From an uncultured Oscillospiraceae bacterium (GTDB lineage Bacteria > Bacillota > Clostridia > Oscillospirales > Oscillospiraceae), in contig CAAFLE010000070.1 of assembly GCA_900763675.1 (NCBI GenBank), positions 1 to 12,290 on the forward strand: a stretch of 12,290 nucleotides of DNA, written 5' to 3'. A program made the translations under genes and the position numbers. Below, piece by piece: positions 1 through 4,987 of the stretch. The notes under the pieces were generated by a model. The model was not told the origin of the DNA. It saw only the letters and a list, made by a program, of their open reading frames with translations, and did no database searches. How positions within the stretch are numbered: position 1 is the stretch's first letter; the number at the start of each line of letters is the position of its first letter.

Positions 1-729
1 AAGCGCGAGAAATTTTTTGTCGGACTGGATGGCGTGCGTCACGAATTTCCCGTCGCGGAAGAGCGCATAGGTCGTGACAGGCGCCGGGATGTTCTGCGCG
101 GTCTCCCGGTCGGTGATGTGGATGACCTTCAGGGGGATGCCGTGTTCCCTCGCCGTTTCCTGCACCCGCGGCACCCAGTAGAACGTGAACGGACACTGGT
201 CGGTATAATACAGCGTGAAGCCGCTTTCCGAAACGCCGGGGTGCTTCGCGCAGTCCCGGAATTTCGGCGGCGCGGCGTCCGGCGCGAGCGGCAGATACAG
301 CAGCGTGATGCCGCAGTCCGAGGTGTCGGCAAGGACAAAGCCCTTGTGCGCAAGAAACTTCGCATCGGAGAGAAATTCGCGCTTCCGCCCCTCGGCGGAG
401 AGAATGCAGATGCCCTTGCGTCCCTGCGCCGCGGCGTCGCGCAGACACTCCGCGAGCAGGTCGTTGGCGTAGCCGTGACCCTTCATGGACCCGGCGATCC
501 ACAGGCAGTTGATATAGAGATACCCGGCGGCGTCGATCGGGACCCAGGCGTTCTCCGCCGGAATGTATTCGATGAAGCACTTGCCGCGCTCCTCGCTCCG
601 GTAGAAAACGAGACCCTCATCAAGACGCTGCTTCATCCATTCCTTTTTCGCAAGGCTCTGCTTGCCGGACATGGCGCAGCAGATATGCTCTTTGTCGATG
701 TTGTCCTTTGTGATACGAATGTAATTCAT
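1..729 (-). CDS. YoaP-like GNAT N-acetyltransferase with thioredoxin-like C-terminal domain (3' end cut by window)
   Basis: The reading frame starts at the ATG at 729-727 and stays open to base 1, giving 243 residues without a stop. A GGAGG ribosome site (737-741) lies 7 bases upstream, inside the tetR gene. Residues about 1-150 look like a GNAT domain, with an acetyl-CoA loop GHGYAND near residue 85. Residues about 165-243 carry a glutaredoxin-like TDQCPF segment, then a PAPVTTYALFRDGKF stretch resembling the cis-Pro/strand region of the thioredoxin fold. This two-part layout matches the YoaP family, whose Bacillus member is about 250 residues, so only a few residues should be missing. The active-site-like segment has one cysteine (CPFT), not CxxC, so classic dithiol redox chemistry is unlikely. 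The ATG overlaps the tetR stop (ATGA), implying translational coupling. The acetyl acceptor is unknown. Confidence 0.8.
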   Translation of the reverse strand, partial: MNYIRITKDNIDKEHICCAMSGKQSLAKKEWMKQRLDEGLVFYRSEERGKCFIEYIPAENAWVPIDAAGYLYINCLWIAGSMKGHGYANDLLAECLRDAAAQGRKGICILSAEGRKREFLSDAKFLAHKGFVLADTSDCGITLLYLPLAPDAAPPKFRDCAKHPGVSESGFTLYYTDQCPFTFYWVPRVQETAREHGIPLKVIHITDRETAQNIPAPVTTYALFRDGKFVTHAIQSDKKFLAL

Positions 730-1358
730 TGAGAAACCTCCGAACGCCGGTGCGCTGCAAAAAACTGCCGGATGTGCCGCTCCGTCAGACGCAGAATCTC
801 GTCCTCGCGCTCCGGCTCGCGGTCGCAGAGGGCGATCCACGCGGAGACGGGAAGACAAAACTGCGCGGCAAGGATTTCCGCGTCGCCGCCGGCGAGCTTA
901 CCTTGCCGGATGAGATGGCGCATGAGTCCCGTGAAATACTGCATCACGTGGGTATAGCTCCGCTTGGTTTGCAGCGCCTTCAGCTCCGGGTTCTGGAACT
1001 GCTCGATGGTCAGCGTTTTGCGGAAGCGGGAAATCTGCGGATCGTGCAGAATGAAGCGGATATGCTCCAGCGCCCGCTGCACCGCCGTGTCCGGCGTGAT
1101 GTCCGGAAGGTTCCCGACAAAGGCGGGATCGTCCCAATCCGCATGGGCGAAAAGGGAGAGGCGCTCATACTGTTCGTTCGCACCTCGGATGATCGTTTCC
1201 AGGATCTCCTGCTTGCTGGCAAAGTGGCTGTACAGCGACGCTTTGCGGATGCCGACGGCGTCCGCGATCTGGGAAACGGACGTGGCCTCATAGCCCTGCG
1301 TTGAAAAAAGCTCCAGCGCCGCATCCAGAATTTCGCGTTTCGTATCGTTCTTTTCCAT
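726..1358 (-). CDS. TetR/AcrR family transcriptional regulator
   Basis: This 210-residue protein has the usual TetR size. The N-terminal DNA-binding domain covers residues about 6-55: an amphipathic helix (REILDAALELFSTQGYEATS), then the helix-turn-helix VSQIADAVGIRKASLYSHF (residues about 28-46) and the typical FASKQEIL that follows it. The remaining 150 residues are a helical ligand-binding and dimerisation region that does not point to a ligand. The start is supported by a GGAGG site (1370-1374) 11 bases upstream. Its promoter contains a perfect palindrome between the -35 and -10, so autorepression is likely. The stop codon overlaps the start of the YoaP-like acetyltransferase, which is therefore the first candidate regulated gene. 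The inducer is unknown. Confidence 0.93.
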   Translation of the reverse strand: MEKNDTKREILDAALELFSTQGYEATSVSQIADAVGIRKASLYSHFASKQEILETIIRGANEQYERLSLFAHADWDDPAFVGNLPDITPDTAVQRALEHIRFILHDPQISRFRKTLTIEQFQNPELKALQTKRSYTHVMQYFTGLMRHLIRQGKLAGGDAEILAAQFCLPVSAWIALCDREPEREDEILRLTERHIRQFFAAHRRSEVSQ

Positions 1359-1397
1359 GGTCTCGATGTCCTCCGGACGAGGTAGGATGATGCTTTC

Positions 1398-1426
1398 AGT
1401 ATAGCTACCGCACGGTAGGCTGTCAA
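1398..1426 (-). promoter_or_regulatory. Promoter of the tetR-acetyltransferase operon
   Basis: Read on the minus strand, TTGACA (1426-1421) is followed by a 17-base spacer and TATACT (1403-1398). This is a near-perfect housekeeping sigma promoter. The transcript should begin near 1391, giving a leader of about 33 bases before the tetR start codon at 1358. Confidence 0.88.
1405..1418. promoter_or_regulatory. Candidate TetR operator inside the promoter spacer
   Basis: The sequence CTACCG-TG-CGGTAG (minus strand) is a perfect 6+6 bp inverted repeat with a 2-base centre. It lies entirely between the -35 and -10 of the tetR promoter, so a bound dimer would block RNA polymerase. TetR-family operators are typically short palindromes of this kind next to their own gene. 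A near-match half site (aggtag, 1380-1385) lies just downstream of the start of transcription. Binding by this TetR is inferred from position only. Confidence 0.7.
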
Positions 1427-1455
1427 GGGCGAGCGTTCGGAGAAAGCGCGGAAAG

Positions 1456-1500
1456 CAAAGGAACTCCCCGCAATCCGACGGATTGCGGGGAGTTCCTTTG
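1456..1500 (-). terminator. Intrinsic terminator of the tRNA operon (perfect 22-bp stem)
   Basis: Bases 1456-1477 and 1479-1500 are exact inverted repeats around a single central base. The stem has a GC-rich core (ctccccgcaatc) flanked by CAAAGG/CCTTTG, so A-rich and U-rich flanks lie on both sides. On the minus strand it begins right after the encoded CCA of tRNA-Lys and is followed by TTTGCTTT. It would end tRNA transcription and is nearly symmetrical, so it could also stop transcripts arriving from the other strand. Confidence 0.9.
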
Positions 1501-1501
1501 T

Positions 1502-1577
1502 TGGTGACCCAGCGGGGATTCGAACCCCGGACCCACTGCTTAAAAGGCAGTTGCTCTGCCTGCTGAGCTACTGAGTC
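1502..1577 (-). tRNA. tRNA-Lys (anticodon TTT)
   Basis: This is a complete 76-base cloverleaf on the minus strand with an encoded CCA. The acceptor stem is GACTCAG/CTGGGTC with discriminator A. The D stem is GCTC/GAGC. The anticodon stem ACTGC/GCAGT encloses the loop CTTTTAA, giving anticodon TTT. The T arm is CGGGG-TTCGAAT-CCCCG. It is the last gene of the five-tRNA operon, with the terminator hairpin immediately after it. Confidence 0.97.
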
Positions 1578-1607
1578 AGATCGGCGGGCCGGCGATGCCA
1601 GCCCGCA

Positions 1608-1682
1608 TGGCTGGGATGGCGCGGCTCGAACGCGCGAATGCAGGAGTCAAAGTCCTGTGCCTTACCACTTGGCGACATCCCA
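1608..1682 (-). tRNA. tRNA-Gln (anticodon TTG)
   Basis: This is a complete 75-base cloverleaf with encoded CCA. The acceptor stem is TGGGATG/CATCCCA with discriminator G; the U1-A72 pair is characteristic of bacterial tRNA-Gln. The anticodon arm is CAGGA-CTTTGAC-TCCTG, giving anticodon TTG. The T arm is GCGCG-TTCGAGC-CGCGC. It is the fourth gene of the operon in transcription order. Confidence 0.97.
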
Positions 1683-1701
1683 AAGTGGAAAAGACGCGGA
1701 G

Positions 1702-1722
1702 GACCGGGAGTTATTCCCGATC
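1702..1722 (-). repeat. Hairpin in the tRNA-His to tRNA-Gln spacer
   Basis: The 50-base spacer between these two tRNA genes can form an 8-bp stem on the minus strand, GATCGGGA/TCCCGGTC with one G-U pair and the loop ATAAC. There is no U-tract after it, so it is not a convincing terminator. It may be a processing or stability element of the tRNA precursor. Confidence 0.45.
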
Positions 1723-1732
1723 CCCCGATCAA

Positions 1733-1808
1733 TGGGGTGGGATAAGGGGCTCGAACCCTCGACACCCGGAACCACAATCCGGTGCTCTGCCAACTGAGCT
1801 AATCCCAC
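1733..1808 (-). tRNA. tRNA-His (anticodon GTG)
   Basis: This is a 76-base cloverleaf with encoded CCA. The acceptor stem is GTGGGAT/ATCCCAC with discriminator C73. The anticodon arm is CCGGA-TTGTGGT-TCCGG, giving GTG. The base just before the gene on the minus strand (position 1809) is G, so the G-1 that histidyl-tRNA synthetase needs is encoded and can pair with C73; the mature RNA then spans 1733-1809. The T stem GAGGG/CCCTT has one G-U pair. Confidence 0.97.
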
Positions 1809-1839
1809 CATATACATTTCAGAGTTTTTGTTTTGACGC

Positions 1840-1916
1840 TGGCGCGCCAGGAGGGACTCGAACCCCCGGCCTACTGCTTAGAAGGCAGTTGCTCTATCCG
1901 GCTGAGCTACTGGCGC
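1840..1916 (-). tRNA. tRNA-Arg (anticodon TCT)
   Basis: This is a complete 77-base cloverleaf with encoded CCA. The acceptor stem is GCGCCAG/CTGGCGC with discriminator G. The anticodon arm ACTGC-CTTCTAA-GCAGT gives TCT, reading AGA/AGG codons. The anticodon stem is the same as in the tRNA-Lys of this operon, suggesting the two genes share recent ancestry. The T arm is GGGGG-TTCGAGT-CCCTC with one G-U pair. Confidence 0.97.
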
Positions 1917-1937
1917 ACATTCAAGACCCTCTGAAAA

Positions 1938-2011
1938 TGGAGCGGGTGAAGGGAATCGGACCCTCGTACCCAGCTTGGAAGGCTGGTATTCTACCATTGA
2001 ATTACACCCGC
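1938..2011 (-). tRNA. tRNA-Gly (anticodon TCC)
   Basis: This is a 74-base cloverleaf and the first gene of the operon, with encoded CCA. The acceptor stem is GCGGGTG/CACCCGC with discriminator T. The anticodon arm is CCAGC-CTTCCAA-GCTGG, giving TCC. The D loop keeps the GG pair. The T loop reads TCCGATT, so position 55 is C where nearly all elongator tRNAs have the U that becomes pseudouridine. Everything else is standard for a proteinogenic tRNA-Gly. Confidence 0.96.
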
Positions 2012-2021
2012 AAGCTATAAG

Positions 2022-2050
2022 AGGATACCATTTTCCGCGCCGGATGTCAA
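2022..2050 (-). promoter_or_regulatory. Promoter of the five-tRNA operon
   Basis: On the minus strand TTGACA (2050-2045) is separated by 17 bases from TATCCT (2027-2022). Transcription should begin about 2015, a few bases before tRNA-Gly. The spacer holds one arm of a 13-bp inverted repeat (see 2033-2089). Confidence 0.88.
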
Positions 2051-2089
2051 TATGTCTTGCAAGAAAATCTTTGCAAATCCGGCGCGGAA
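2033..2089. repeat. 13-bp inverted repeat overlapping the tRNA promoter
   Basis: Bases 2033-2045 (ttccgcgccggat) and 2077-2089 (atccggcgcggaa) are exact inverted repeats separated by 31 bases. The left arm fills most of the tRNA promoter spacer. The loop also holds two copies of ttgcaa (2057-2062 and 2071-2076). As RNA from the upstream DUF1846 gene it could fold into a long-looped hairpin ending in AAATGG, but with no U-tract, so it is a poor terminator. It may be a binding site or the trace of an inverted promoter copy. Confidence 0.6.
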
Positions 2090-2107
2090 TTTGGATCGGA
2101 GCGGAAA

Positions 2108-3595
2108 TCAGCCGTGATAGAGCTTATGCGTCTCGTATTTCGGCTCGCAGGTGAGGTTGATCTTGAGCTTGGAGAGCGTGTTTTCGTCGGCACGGGCGAG
2201 AATGACGGTGGCGTGCGCCTCGCTCCCGGCGAGCTCGTTGAGCGCTTCCATCGCCTGCGAGGCGACCGGATCGCTGACGGCGCACACCGCGAGCGCGATG
2301 AGCGCTTCGTTCACGTGCAGGCGCGGGTTGTGGTTGCCGAGATGCTCCACCTTGAGATGCTGCAGCGGGCGGATGATCTCCGGGGAGAGCAGCAGCACGT
2401 CGTCCGGGATCCCGGCGAGCGCCTTGAGAGCGTTCAGAATGCACGCCGAGCAGGCGCCGAGCAGAGAGCTGGTTTTCCCCGTGACGATACGTCCGTCCGG
2501 AAGCTCCAGCGCCATGGCGGGCGTGTCGCCGTTGAGTGCGGATTTGTCGAGCGCCGGGCGCACCGGCGGGCGGTCCTCGCACGTGACGCCGAGCCGGTTC
2601 ATCAAAAGCTCGAGCTTCAAAAGGGCGTTCTGGCTCACCATGCCCTTGCGCACCTCGCACGCCGTGTGGTACCAGCGGCGGAGAATTTCCTGCTTCGACG
2701 CTTCGCGGCAGACCTCGTCGTCGCTCAGACAGTAGCCCGCCATATTCACGCCCATATCCGTGGGGCTTTTGTACGGGCTTTCGCCGAGAATGCGCGTGAG
2801 CATGGCGCTCAGCACCGGGAAAATTTCCACGTCGCGGTTGTAGTTGACCGCTTTCTCGCCGTAGGCTTCCAGGTGGAACGGGTCGATCATGTTCACGTCG
2901 TCGAGATCGGCGGTCGCCGCCTCGTAGGCGAGGTTGACCGGATGGTCGAGCGCAAGATTCCAGATCGGAAACGTTTCAAACTTTGCGTACCCGGCGCGTT
3001 CGCCGCGCAGGTGGTGGTGATAGAGCTGGGAAAGGCACGTCGCCATTTTGCCGCTGCCGGGACCCGGCGCGGTGACGACGACGAGCGGGCGGGTCGTCTC
3101 GATAAATTCGTCTCTGCCGAAGCCCTCGGGCGAGGCGATCAGGGAGAGATTCGCAGGGTAGTCGGGGATGAGATAGTGGCGGTAGACCGGCACGCTGAGC
3201 GCTTCGAGCCGCTTCTGGAACTGCGACACGGCGCCCCGCTCCCGGCAGTGCGTGATGCATACGCCGCCGACGTACAGCCCGCAGGCGCGGAACGCGTCGA
3301 TCAGGCGCAGCGCTTCCATATCGTATGTGATGCCGAGATCGCCGCGGCGCTTGTTGCGCTCAATGTCGTCGGCGGAGATCGCCACGATGATCTCGCTCTC
3401 CGCCTTCATCTCCATGAGCATCCGGATCTTGCTGTCCGGCTGGAAGCCCGGCAGAACCCGCGAGGCGTGGAAATCGTCAAAAAGCTTGCCGCCGAATTCC
3501 AGATAGAGCTTGCCGCCGAACTCGCTGATGCGCTGGCGGATGCGCTCCGACTGGAGGCGGACGTATTTGTCGTTGTCAAAGCCGATCTTTCTCAT
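2108..3595 (-). CDS. DUF1846 (UPF0371) family protein
   Basis: The 495-residue product matches the DUF1846/UPF0371 family in length and in sequence throughout, including the N-terminal GFDNDKYVRLQSERIRQRI and the phrases GRDEFIETTRPLVVVTAPGPG and GVNMAGYCLSDDEVC. Its molecular function is not established. Residues about 178-183 (GPGSGK) form a P-loop-like nucleotide-binding turn with a YHHH cluster shortly after, so nucleotide binding is a reasonable guess. No signal peptide or membrane segment is visible, so it should be cytoplasmic. A GGAGAG site 8 bases upstream supports the start. Only 19 bases separate it from the acyltransferase gene upstream, so the two are very likely co-transcribed. 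Confidence 0.92.
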   Translation of the reverse strand: MRKIGFDNDKYVRLQSERIRQRISEFGGKLYLEFGGKLFDDFHASRVLPGFQPDSKIRMLMEMKAESEIIVAISADDIERNKRRGDLGITYDMEALRLIDAFRACGLYVGGVCITHCRERGAVSQFQKRLEALSVPVYRHYLIPDYPANLSLIASPEGFGRDEFIETTRPLVVVTAPGPGSGKMATCLSQLYHHHLRGERAGYAKFETFPIWNLALDHPVNLAYEAATADLDDVNMIDPFHLEAYGEKAVNYNRDVEIFPVLSAMLTRILGESPYKSPTDMGVNMAGYCLSDDEVCREASKQEILRRWYHTACEVRKGMVSQNALLKLELLMNRLGVTCEDRPPVRPALDKSALNGDTPAMALELPDGRIVTGKTSSLLGACSACILNALKALAGIPDDVLLLSPEIIRPLQHLKVEHLGNHNPRLHVNEALIALAVCAVSDPVASQAMEALNELAGSEAHATVILARADENTLSKLKINLTCEPKYETHKLYHG

Positions 3596-3614
3596 TTCTG
3601 TTTCTCTCCGATCT

Positions 3615-4799
3615 TTATTCGCCGTAATGCACGTCGCCGTTGAGGTGCGACAGCGCGGTAAGGTATTTCACCATGCAGTGGATGGTATTGCTCCGCACGA
3701 GATAGTGCGCGTCTCCGGCGCTGATGTAGAGATCCTGCGGTCCCATGAGCGAGACGCCGGTGATCTCGCCGAGCGGAAGCTCCGCCTTCGGCAGCTCCAG
3801 CTTGTCGCGGAAAAGACGCATATCGCCGCGGCCGAGCAGCTTTGTGCCGCTGCCGGACGCGACCGTATCGACGCGCACGTCCGTGTCGGTGAAAATGGGA
3901 TTGCCGTCCGCCTCGTCGCACATCCGGACGATCTCGCCCTTCTGCCAGCGCGTCCAGTCGCGCAGATTGTCAAAGGGAATGCCGTCTCCGGCGAGAAAGC
4001 CCGTCGGAAGATAGCGGAACGAAAAGCCGCATTTCCAGCAGCGGACGGTGTCGTCCCGGCTTTGCAACGTGTGCATCCGACCGCAGCGCGGGCAGAGGAA
4101 GAGCAGCCGCTCCATATGCTCGGCGAGAGCCTTTCCCTCAAAGCGCACCGGGTTTTTGCGCTGCCGCTCGTAGGCGTCCTCGTACAGGTCGGCGGCAATG
4201 CGCTCGTTGATCTCCTGCGGCGTCATGGCGCGAAGCTCCTCCGGGGTGTAAACGTGTACCGCCTCGCCGCGCATCCTCCCGCGGCGGATCGAATTGCCTG
4301 CCCAGCGGGGGCTGGCAAAATAGCCGCCGGTGAGCTTATAGGTGACGAGCGACGCACCGCTCGTGCGGGCGAGCTTGCCGATGGACGGCAGAAACTCCGC
4401 CGTCACGCCGTCCCACGTGCGGTTCCCCTCCGGAAAGACGCATACGTTCATCCCCCGGCGGAGATGGCGCATCATGGAAAGCACCGTAGAGGAGGCGTTC
4501 CCACTCTTCTGGCGGGGGATGGGGGCCTGCAGCCACGCCACGAGCTTTCCGCCGAGACCCGAGCGGAGCAGATGCTCGCTCGTGACGAAGTACGTCTGCT
4601 CGGGAAAGCTGCACGCGACGAGAATGGGGTCCCAGTTCGTGACATGGTTGCTCACGAGCAGAAACGGACCGCCGACACGTGTCGGCGCCGAAGTGAAGCC
4701 GAATTTGATCCAGCAGATGAGCTTTGCGAGCGGGCGCAGCGCCTTCCACACGAAAACGTGCCGCTTTCTCCCCTTTACGGGCGCACCGTGTTCCTCCAT
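3615..4799 (-). CDS. PlsC-type 1-acylglycerol-3-phosphate acyltransferase with C-terminal zinc ribbon
   Basis: The 394-residue product has a PlsC (LPLAT) domain over residues about 45-170, with the catalytic NHVTNWD motif (H52, D57) and the phosphate-binding motif FPEGNR (122-127). A hydrophobic or amphipathic N-terminus (residues about 16-37) suggests association with the inner face of the membrane. Such enzymes acylate lysophosphatidic acid or related lysolipids in phospholipid synthesis. The C-terminal half is unusual: a four-cysteine zinc ribbon (C236, C239, C254, C257) followed by about 130 residues I do not recognise. The frame is open back to 4880, but the ATG at 4799 is chosen because AAAGGAGG ends 7 bases before it and the promoter lies inside the longer version. 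The substrate could differ from standard PlsC. Confidence 0.88.
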   Translation of the reverse strand: MEEHGAPVKGRKRHVFVWKALRPLAKLICWIKFGFTSAPTRVGGPFLLVSNHVTNWDPILVACSFPEQTYFVTSEHLLRSGLGGKLVAWLQAPIPRQKSGNASSTVLSMMRHLRRGMNVCVFPEGNRTWDGVTAEFLPSIGKLARTSGASLVTYKLTGGYFASPRWAGNSIRRGRMRGEAVHVYTPEELRAMTPQEINERIAADLYEDAYERQRKNPVRFEGKALAEHMERLLFLCPRCGRMHTLQSRDDTVRCWKCGFSFRYLPTGFLAGDGIPFDNLRDWTRWQKGEIVRMCDEADGNPIFTDTDVRVDTVASGSGTKLLGRGDMRLFRDKLELPKAELPLGEITGVSLMGPQDLYISAGDAHYLVRSNTIHCMVKYLTALSHLNGDVHYGE

Positions 4800-4833
4800 G
4801 TACACTCCTCCTTTACGGGAATCACATAATCCC

Positions 4834-4851
4834 CTCATGCTATCACATGAG
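4834..4851. promoter_or_regulatory. Palindrome just downstream of the acyltransferase -10
   Basis: CTCATG-TGATAG-CATGAG (minus strand) is a perfect 6+6 bp inverted repeat. It directly abuts the -10 at 4852-4857 and covers the likely start of transcription, a common operator position. No matching regulator is visible nearby, so this is a candidate site only; as RNA it could also be a short 5' hairpin. Confidence 0.4.
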
Positions 4852-4880
4852 AGTATACAACATTTCCCGCCGCAGTTCAA
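4852..4880 (-). promoter_or_regulatory. Promoter of the acyltransferase-DUF1846 operon
   Basis: On the minus strand TTGAAC (4880-4875), a 17-base spacer and TATACT (4857-4852) form a good housekeeping promoter. It is divergent from the secA promoter; the two -10 elements are 69 bases apart. Confidence 0.82.
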
Positions 4881-4924
4881 ACCCGAAGAGCGCGAAATTC
4901 CTCTTTTTTTTCGGCGGGAAATGT
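4860..4924. repeat. 13-bp inverted repeat shared by the divergent promoters
   Basis: Bases 4860-4872 and 4912-4924 are exact inverted repeats. In each promoter the copy reads CGGCGGGAAATGT in the direction of transcription, followed by two bases (TG or GG) and then the -10 (TATACT or TATAGT). The arms therefore sit in the same place in both promoters, and 19 of 21 bases are the same from the arm through the -10. Confidence 0.75.
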
Positions 4925-4932
4925 GGTATAGT
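4904..4932 (+). promoter_or_regulatory. Promoter of secA (extended -10 type)
   Basis: TATAGT (4927-4932) is preceded by TGTGG, so the TGn of an extended -10 is present. The -35 position, 17 bases upstream, falls in a run of T and is a poor match to TTGACA; the extended -10 likely compensates. Transcription should begin near 4939, giving a leader of about 50 bases. Confidence 0.65.
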
Positions 4933-4950
4933 TTAAAATAAGTATAACTA

Positions 4951-4970
4951 TCTCCGCCCTGCGGCGGAGA
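4951..4970 (+). promoter_or_regulatory. Hairpin in the secA 5' leader
   Basis: TCTCCGCC-CTGC-GGCGGAGA is a perfect 8-bp GC-rich stem with a 4-base loop. It ends 2 bases before the secA ribosome site (AGGAAAGG, 4973-4980) and lies inside the predicted leader. It could limit or tune ribosome access or protect the 5' end of the mRNA. There is no U-tract, so it is not a terminator. Confidence 0.6.
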
Positions 4971-4987
4971 GCAGGAAAGGCGAAACC

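Noticed and set aside
34..732. Long open frame on the plus strand, 232 codons
   Set aside because: It is antisense to the YoaP-like acetyltransferase, has an Arg-rich composition typical of GC-rich shadow frames, and lacks a ribosome site.
1595..2020. Open frame of 141 codons over the tRNA genes
   Set aside because: It translates the antisense of four tRNA genes; such peptides are a known annotation artefact.
2057..3643. Plus-strand open frame of 528 codons
   Set aside because: Antisense to the DUF1846 gene; the product has no recognisable domain and only the minus-strand frame matches a family.
4800..4880. Upstream extension of the acyltransferase start to 4880
   Set aside because: The extension contains the promoter -10 and the 5' leader, while the ATG at 4799 has an ideal ribosome site.
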